From an uncultured Actinomycetes bacterium (GTDB taxonomy: Bacteria; Actinomycetota; Actinomycetes; Nanopelagicales; Nanopelagicaceae): 10,261 nucleotides of DNA. The notes beneath the pieces were generated by a model. It was not told the origin of the DNA and searched no databases. It saw only the letters and a list, made by a program, of their open reading frames with translations. A program made the position numbers and the translations under genes. The stretch covers positions 1 to 10,261 of the forward strand of contig CAIYQS010000135.1 of assembly GCA_903928395.1 (NCBI GenBank). Reading direction: 5' to 3'. The number at the start of each line of letters is the position of its first letter. The stretch's first letter is position 1. Shown here in pieces: positions 6,302 to 10,261 of this stretch.

Positions 6302-7552
6302 TTATCTCAGACCCTTTAAAATCTCGCCAATTCTTTGCTTCGCTTGTGCCTTAGACAAATGGCTCTGGGCGTAAAGAACCCCTGCCTCCGACATTTCACG
6401 CACCTTTGAGGGAGACTTCAAAAGGTCACGGATTGCATCGGCAAGTTGGTCTGGCCGATTTGGAGAAACAACTATTGCGGCTCCGCCAGTATTTGCGAGT
6501 TCCGATGCGCACGAGCCTCCCGCGCTCACCGCCGCAACTATTGGCCTCCCGGCCGTCAAATATGATGTGAGTTTGCTTGGCAACGACATATCTCCGACCG
6601 AATCCTTTTCGTTCACAAGGAGAATATCGGCTGCCAAAAGAAGATTCGGATATTCCAAATCACTCACTGAATCAAGAAATTCGATTTTGGAAACTCCGAC
6701 AGCGAGGGTTTGTAACGCTGCCTTCTGATTGCCATCTCCGCATAGAATGAATTTAATTGACGGGTCGTTCTCAAACAATCTCGCAGTACTAATTAAATTG
6801 CCGAGATCTTGCTTGAGCCCCATATTTCCCGTGTGAAGAAGGATCGCATCAGTTTCCGTCCAACCGAATTCTGCTCTTGCTTCTTCTCGAGTCCTTGAAG
6901 CGCTAGATATGTGCGTCCAGTTAGGGAAATTTAGAATGCGATCCGTCGGTAAGTTGGAAGTCTCTACGTACTGCTTAAAGTTTGGAGATACAACGCAGAC
7001 TCGAGTTGAATTGCGGAATGCTAACTTTTCGAGATCCCCCACAAACTTTCCTACCTTGGAATTAACCTTCAAACCACTTTTAGTTACGGCTTCCCCTAAG
7101 ACATCTTGCACAACCGTAACAAGTTGCACCCTATATCTCTTGGCAAAATACACACCTAATAACGCACCGCTCAAACTTGGAGTCGAGGCGATGACGACAT
7201 TTGGTTTTCTAGACGGTTTAGAAAACAGGGCATTTAAATAAAACGTCATTTCCCAAACGATTCGACGCATCATCGTTTGTTTTCCTGGAACAAAGTGTCG
7301 AAACCGTCGAACCAACACTCCTTTGCGTTGTTCGGAATATCTCAATCGAAATTTATCGGATGGTAGAACACTCCACGATGGATAGTGGGGAATCCCAGCA
7401 TAGGCTTCCACTCGGTGCCCGTCCTCGGCGAGCATTTCAGCCAATCCGGAAGTGTAAGGAGCACTTCCAGTTGGCTCAGGCGCGTAATTGATGCCTATAA
7501 CGAGTACGTTCAAATGATCACTCTTTAGATTTTCATTAAGCAAAGAAGCCAC
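6302..7552 (-). CDS. GT4-family glycosyltransferase, WcaI-like
   Basis: The 416-residue protein has the two-domain GT-B layout. The N-terminal domain opens with NVLVIGINYAPEPTG (15-29) and APYTSGLAEMLAEDGHRV (31-48), then GIPHYPSW (53-60), all hallmarks of the WcaI group. The C-terminal donor domain has LLHTGNMGLKQDL (238-250), CGDG (271-274) and PSKLTSYLTAGRPIVA (325-340), where the conserved glutamate region of GT4 enzymes is replaced by the K-L-x-x-Y/M-x-A-G-x-P form usual in this group. Length is normal. WcaI-type enzymes add a hexose or deoxyhexose to a lipid-linked unit at the cytoplasmic face. The start is GTG at 7552 with GGA 6 nt upstream, inside the epimerase gene, and the two genes overlap by 17 bp. 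Neighbour and family together suggest use of the sugar made by the epimerase, which is an inference. Confidence 0.9.
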   Translation of the reverse strand: MASLLNENLKSDHLNVLVIGINYAPEPTGSAPYTSGLAEMLAEDGHRVEAYAGIPHYPSWSVLPSDKFRLRYSEQRKGVLVRRFRHFVPGKQTMMRRIVWEMTFYLNALFSKPSRKPNVVIASTPSLSGALLGVYFAKRYRVQLVTVVQDVLGEAVTKSGLKVNSKVGKFVGDLEKLAFRNSTRVCVVSPNFKQYVETSNLPTDRILNFPNWTHISSASRTREEARAEFGWTETDAILLHTGNMGLKQDLGNLISTARLFENDPSIKFILCGDGNQKAALQTLAVGVSKIEFLDSVSDLEYPNLLLAADILLVNEKDSVGDMSLPSKLTSYLTAGRPIVAAVSAGGSCASELANTGGAAIVVSPNRPDQLADAIRDLLKSPSKVREMSEAGVLYAQSHLSKAQAKQRIGEILKGLR

Positions 7553-8495
7553 TTTTTTCCGAATTAGCTTTCCAGTCAGTCAAGGCGGACTTTAAGTCCC
7601 ACTCCCATGCGAAATCCATTTCAATTAGAACGGCGGGAGTAATATTTGTGGCCCGAACTAACTTCAAAACTCTGGCTCCCAAAGTTGAGAGTGGGCCAGG
7701 GAAATGGGTCAACAAATTCCCTGCCGTTGCAATTGGCAAAGAAATTGGCTTGGCGTAGCCCGCGACCGAGTGGAAAGTATCGCAAATCTGACCAATTGTA
7801 TAACTTTCTGGGTAGCAGAAATTGTAAGTAATCTCGGTGTTGTCAGCCCGGTCCGCTACAAAAACTAAGGATCGTACGAGATCCTTGATGTACCCACATG
7901 ATTTTACGGTGGTCGGTCCCCCAGGATAGAAAAACAATCGGTATTTGAGCGCTTTCGCCAGTCTTGTAAAATTTCCACCTTCGCCTGCTCCGAATATTAC
8001 GGCAGGTCGGCAAACCACCAACGCTCTAACATTTGGGTCTTCGTGTTGCCAGCTTTTCAATATATTCTCAGAAAGCATCTTGGATTTTCCGTAGGCGTGA
8101 ACGGGAGTCAGAGGACTAAATTCATTTTTCGACTCAGAATCTGGTCCGTAAACCGCGATCGAACTTGTAAATACGATTTTGCAAGCCCCAACGGCATTAC
8201 ACCAATTGGCTACGTTGGTTGCTCCGGCGACATTGGTTTCATAATATTCATCAGCGTGGTGACCTGGGCTCCGGTGCACCGCAGATAGGAGAAATACTAA
8301 GTCAGGAACTTGATCAAATTTGAGTTTTATCTCTTTACGAACGTCGCATTTGTAGAATTGAATATTTTCCTGACCCCTCGAATTTAGGTCCGCAACAACG
8401 ACGTGATAACCACTTTCTAGCAAGTATGAGGCTAAATGGTGACCGATAAACCCAGCTCCTCCGAAAATAACTGCTGTTTTTCGAGCGTCCGGCAT
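7536..8495 (-). CDS. NAD-dependent epimerase/dehydratase (extended SDR)
   Basis: The 319-residue protein has a complete extended short-chain dehydrogenase fold. GGAGFIG (12-18) is the NAD-binding glycine motif, and D36 at the end of the second strand points to NAD rather than NADP. SSIAVYG (111-117) supplies the catalytic serine or threonine region, YGKSK (135-139) is the YxxxK active site, and RPAVIFG (163-169) and YIKDLV (202-207) are substrate-domain landmarks. It would convert a nucleotide sugar at C4 or reduce a keto sugar; the exact substrate cannot be read. The start is ATG at 8495 with AAGGAG at 8501-8506, 5 nt away, the clearest site in this operon. It is the first gene of the minus-strand set and overlaps the GT4 gene by 17 bp at its end. 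A promoter with TATACT lies just upstream. Confidence 0.88.
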   Translation of the reverse strand: MPDARKTAVIFGGAGFIGHHLASYLLESGYHVVVADLNSRGQENIQFYKCDVRKEIKLKFDQVPDLVFLLSAVHRSPGHHADEYYETNVAGATNVANWCNAVGACKIVFTSSIAVYGPDSESKNEFSPLTPVHAYGKSKMLSENILKSWQHEDPNVRALVVCRPAVIFGAGEGGNFTRLAKALKYRLFFYPGGPTTVKSCGYIKDLVRSLVFVADRADNTEITYNFCYPESYTIGQICDTFHSVAGYAKPISLPIATAGNLLTHFPGPLSTLGARVLKLVRATNITPAVLIEMDFAWEWDLKSALTDWKANSEKSGFFA

Positions 8496-8520
8496 AAAAA
8501 CTCCTTAATTATTTTGGACC

Positions 8521-8545
8521 AGTATACAAGCATAAAAATGCATGC
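8521..8545 (-). promoter_or_regulatory. Promoter of the epimerase-GT4 pair with overlapping palindromes
   Basis: On the minus strand TATACT (8526-8521) is a good -10 box, five of six to consensus. It would give a start near 8514 and a leader of about 19 nt carrying the AAGGAG site. No TTGACA-like box lies 17 bp upstream. Instead the spacer and -35 region hold nested palindromes: GCAT-AAAA-ATGC (8530-8541), ATGCAT (8538-8543) and GCATGC (8540-8545). This is a plausible operator position, with the regulator unknown. The -10 call is moderately supported and the operator idea is inference. Confidence 0.4.
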
Positions 8546-8646
8546 GCTTTGGCGATGAAAAATCAGGATATTTACAACTACGCTGCTCTCTTATGAGCAC
8601 GTTTAAATTCAATAGATCGATTGGATGAGTGCGCTCTTAGGTCAAC

Positions 8647-9858
8647 ATGAACAAAACCTTCAAATGTTTCTTGGTAGCCCTCCTCACCGTCGCCGCTTAT
8701 TACGTTGTTTCCGCCGGAGTAGTCGGGTACCAGGCGCTGGTTCTCAAAGGTCAAGTCAAGTCACTGGTTAATGACATTCACCGCGGGGCGACCGTTAATT
8801 ACGAAAATCGCGAGACGGCCAAGATTGATAAAAGCATCATTGATTTGAACTCAACGCTTACCAACCCCTTTTGGCGACCACTCACTAATCACTTTTTGAA
8901 AGATGCGACGAGCGAAATTGTTTTGGCTTTGCAACTCGTAAAGGTTGCACCGAGCGTGATGGGATCGCAGTCCCCTAAAAAGTATCTGCTTGTCTTCCAG
9001 AATTCCGCGGAGTCGAGAGGCACTGGCGGGATCATTGGTGCTTATGCCGAAATTCAGGTTTACCACGGGACGGTAACGGTACTGCGTCAGGGCTCCAATG
9101 TCGGACTCAAGTCGCTCAATGAAATTCCAATTGCGATGCCGGATGAATACAACAATTTATGGGGAAGCGATCCTGCGATCTGGCAGAACTCCAATGAGTC
9201 ACCGCATTATCCTTATGCGGCGCGAATCTGGTCGGCGCTATGGCAAAAACAATTTAATGAGAAGTTGGATGGTGTATTCGCGACAGATCCCGAAGCGCTG
9301 AGTTATCTGCTTAACGCGATCGGTCCGGTAACACTTGCATCTGGTGAAATCATTGACTCTGCAAATGTGGTGTCAAAAACATTATCTACTGCCTATCAAC
9401 GATTTGTCACAGATAACAGTGCACGCAAGCAATATTTGGTGAATGTCATGAAAGCTGTTATTCAAAAAGTCATGGCGGGTGGATATTCCAAAATTAATCT
9501 TATGAGGCAGTTGCAGACCCCATTACTTGATAATCGGATCCTGTTCAGTCTTGCGGATCCTGGTGATCAAGCTGCAATTGCACCGACTTTGGTGAGTGGA
9601 GTGGTGAGTAGTGCTCCCAACAATGAATTCCGCGTCGTTGTTGTAAATACTTCTGGAAATAAATTGGATTACTACCTGACCAAGGAGACAAAGATCCAGT
9701 CGCTCTCGTGCAAAGTACCCATTACGCGGGTAACTGAAACCATTACCAACACCCTGACCTCATCTAAAGGTTTGCCAGATTATGTGGTCGGTCGCCTTGA
9801 CCTCAAGCAAAGCAAGGTCCCAACGATCGAATCGACCGCCAGCGGGGCAAGCATCTGA
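8647..9858 (+). CDS. Compact DUF4012 membrane-anchored protein
   Basis: The 403-residue protein has one N-terminal membrane helix (about 7-29) and no lipobox, so the rest should face outside. The DUF4012 core (PF13196) is unmistakable: YLLVFQNSAESRGTGGIIGAYAEI (113-136), SPHYPYAARIWSALWQ (185-200), LDGVFATDPEALSYLLNAIGPV (207-228), then SGEIID (232-237), and later NTSGNKLDYYL (334-344) and GLPDYVVGR (375-383). Family members, frequent in actinobacterial polysaccharide loci, have no settled function. Those I know are near 600 residues. Here the N-terminal part before YLLVF is short (112 residues) and the protein stops soon after LPDYVVGR, where homologues continue into a beta-rich C-terminal part. 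None of the three plus-strand frames after 9858 resumes it. The start is ATG 8647 with AGG 5 nt upstream. It is divergent from the epimerase and its DNA looks more GC-rich than the genes before 6140. It could be a natural short form or a truncated copy. Confidence 0.85.
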   Translation: MNKTFKCFLVALLTVAAYYVVSAGVVGYQALVLKGQVKSLVNDIHRGATVNYENRETAKIDKSIIDLNSTLTNPFWRPLTNHFLKDATSEIVLALQLVKVAPSVMGSQSPKKYLLVFQNSAESRGTGGIIGAYAEIQVYHGTVTVLRQGSNVGLKSLNEIPIAMPDEYNNLWGSDPAIWQNSNESPHYPYAARIWSALWQKQFNEKLDGVFATDPEALSYLLNAIGPVTLASGEIIDSANVVSKTLSTAYQRFVTDNSARKQYLVNVMKAVIQKVMAGGYSKINLMRQLQTPLLDNRILFSLADPGDQAAIAPTLVSGVVSSAPNNEFRVVVVNTSGNKLDYYLTKETKIQSLSCKVPITRVTETITNTLTSSKGLPDYVVGRLDLKQSKVPTIESTASGASI

Positions 9859-9872
9859 ATCAGCGTCGAGGT

Positions 9873-9905
9873 GCAAACAAGTTTCATCAAAGTCACTTGT
9901 TTCGC
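9873..9905 (+). terminator. Hairpin just after the DUF4012 gene
   Basis: AAACAAGT (9875-9882) and ACTTGTTT (9895-9902) form a perfect 8 bp stem with a 12 nt loop. GC pairs extend it at the base with one bulged C. It begins 15 bp after the stop at 9858. No run of T follows, so it would be a T-less terminator, a form reported for actinobacteria, or simply an mRNA 3' stabiliser. Confidence 0.4.
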
Positions 9906-10040
9906 ATGCCGCGTGTCCCTGGTCAAATGTTATCTGAGCGGCGTTCGCAACCCGATAGAGCTACTGCCTAACTCTCAATTTTTTGTTACCTGCGTCTAAG
10001 ACCTGGCGGGTTACCCCGAGACGAAACACTTAACCCAGGG

Positions 10041-10101
10041 GGTGTGTCAATTGGTGAGTCAAATACCGTGACACTCCGTTCCAAGTGAGCCTAAAACTAC
10101 C
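10041..10101. mobile_element. Possible degenerate insertion-sequence end (IS21-like repeat layout)
   Basis: GGTGTGTCA (10041-10049) and TGACACTCC (10069-10077) form a 9 bp inverted repeat with one mismatch. In addition GTGAGTCAAATACC (10054-10067) and GTGAGCCTAAAACTACC (10085-10101) are imperfect direct repeats. Alternating TGTCA and GTGAGC-AAA units near a TGT start are what many IS21-family ends look like, and short TGTCA-type terminal repeats also occur in the IS256 family. No transposase gene is recognisable next to it, so the family is a guess and the stretch may be a relic. Confidence 0.3.
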
Positions 10102-10166
10102 CATGCGAATCTCGGTGACGAGCACCATAATTACCTACAAAGAGTCACAACTACATAGAAACACGC

Positions 10167-10261
10167 TCAAAATACTTCCTTTGGCAGTTTTGCGTACATG
10201 AGAAGGAAATCATTTGGAGGATTTTCATTTAAGCCCGTTAACCAACGTATTACTTCGTCAA
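10167..10261 (-). CDS. C-terminal tail of an unidentified minus-strand protein (partial)
   Basis: From the right edge a minus-strand frame runs for 30 codons to TGA at 10169-10167, with the rest outside the window. The peptide begins DEVIRWLTGLNENPP and ends AKLPKEVF. It has protein-like composition. The first part resembles the VDEVIxWLTGY segment of DUF2200 proteins. In that family about 70 residues follow this segment, against 21 here, so if related it is broken or divergent. The competing plus-strand frame (ATG at 10198, 21 codons to the edge) is less protein-like and has no ribosome binding site. I cannot assign a function. Confidence 0.35.
   Translation of the reverse strand, partial: DEVIRWLTGLNENPPNDFLLMYAKLPKEVF

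Larger units (their letters stand above)
9859..10166. other. Non-coding 308 bp stretch with repeats
   Basis: No credible gene is seen here on either strand. The frame continuing past the DUF4012 stop is open for 47 codons (to TAA after 9999) but has no resemblance to the family. The stretch holds the hairpin at 9873-9905, an imperfect inverted repeat GGGTTA (10008-10013) / TAACCC (10031-10036) and the insertion-sequence-like repeats at 10041-10101. The composition is more even than in the AT-rich genes of the first half. It may be the scar of an old rearrangement. Confidence 0.5.

Noticed and set aside
8851..9066. A 71-codon minus-strand frame inside the DUF4012 gene
   Set aside because: The plus strand here encodes the conserved NSAESRGTGG core, and the antisense frame has no start signal. 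The 67-codon plus-strand frame at 9098-9301 is an out-of-frame shadow of the same gene.
9859..9999. Continuation of the DUF4012 protein past its stop
   Set aside because: All three plus-strand frames were read. One is open for 47 codons but none resembles the expected C-terminal part, so a simple frameshift or readthrough does not explain the short length.
10008..10036. GGGTTA / TAACCC inverted repeat as a terminator
   Set aside because: It lies about 150 bp from the nearest gene end, has a 17 nt loop and a bulged stem, and no T run. It is more likely chance or part of the mobile-element scar.
1..10261. CRISPR array, tRNA or rRNA genes, toxin-antitoxin or defence genes
   Set aside because: No regularly spaced repeats were seen, no tRNA cloverleaf or rRNA segments were recognised, and all credible proteins belong to polysaccharide or transposition families.

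Overview
The window reads as part of an extracellular or capsular polysaccharide biosynthesis locus from an actinobacterium of moderate to low GC. The actinobacterial assignment is an inference. It rests on a DUF4012 membrane protein, a family concentrated in actinobacterial exopolysaccharide loci, beside a WcaI-type glycosyltransferase and an NAD-dependent epimerase, on GTG and TTG starts, and on one gene that looks leaderless. A freshwater-type, low-GC actinobacterium would fit, but no marker gene fixes the taxon.

Layout. (1) Positions 1-127 are the 5' end of an IS3-family insertion sequence read on the minus strand, with the first 25 codons of its OrfA. (2) Positions 128-3211 hold three genes on alternating strands: an uncharacterised GT-A-like glycosyltransferase (+), a GT61/DUF563 glycosyltransferase (-) and a polysaccharide pyruvyl transferase (+). 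The start codons of the last two lie back to back, 6 bp apart. (3) Positions 3198-6140 are a tightly coupled minus-strand run: GT2 glycosyltransferase, Wzy-like polymerase, and a second GT2 of a different type. (4) Positions 6302-8495 hold a minus-strand pair, a SDR epimerase followed by a GT4 WcaI-like glycosyltransferase with overlapping ends. (5) A divergent intergenic region leads to a short DUF4012 gene on the plus strand (8647-9858). (6) The last 400 bp are non-coding except for the tail of an unidentified minus-strand frame. They contain repeats that resemble a degenerate insertion-sequence end.

How the genes would work together (inferred from families). The epimerase would make or modify a nucleotide sugar. 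The five glycosyltransferases would build a repeat unit on a lipid carrier at the inner face of the membrane. The pyruvyl transferase would add an acidic pyruvate ketal. The Wzy-like protein would polymerise flipped units outside, and the DUF4012 protein would act at the outer membrane face in a late step that is not known. The initiating sugar-phosphate transferase, the Wzx flippase and the chain-length regulator are not here and must lie outside the window.

Genes between 210 and 6140 look more AT-rich than those from 6300 to 9858, so the first part may be a more recently acquired, strain-specific cassette. I see no convincing new defence or mobile system. The points most worth following are the compact DUF4012 protein, the back-to-back start codons, the altered acidic motif in one GT2, and the insertion-sequence signals at both edges.
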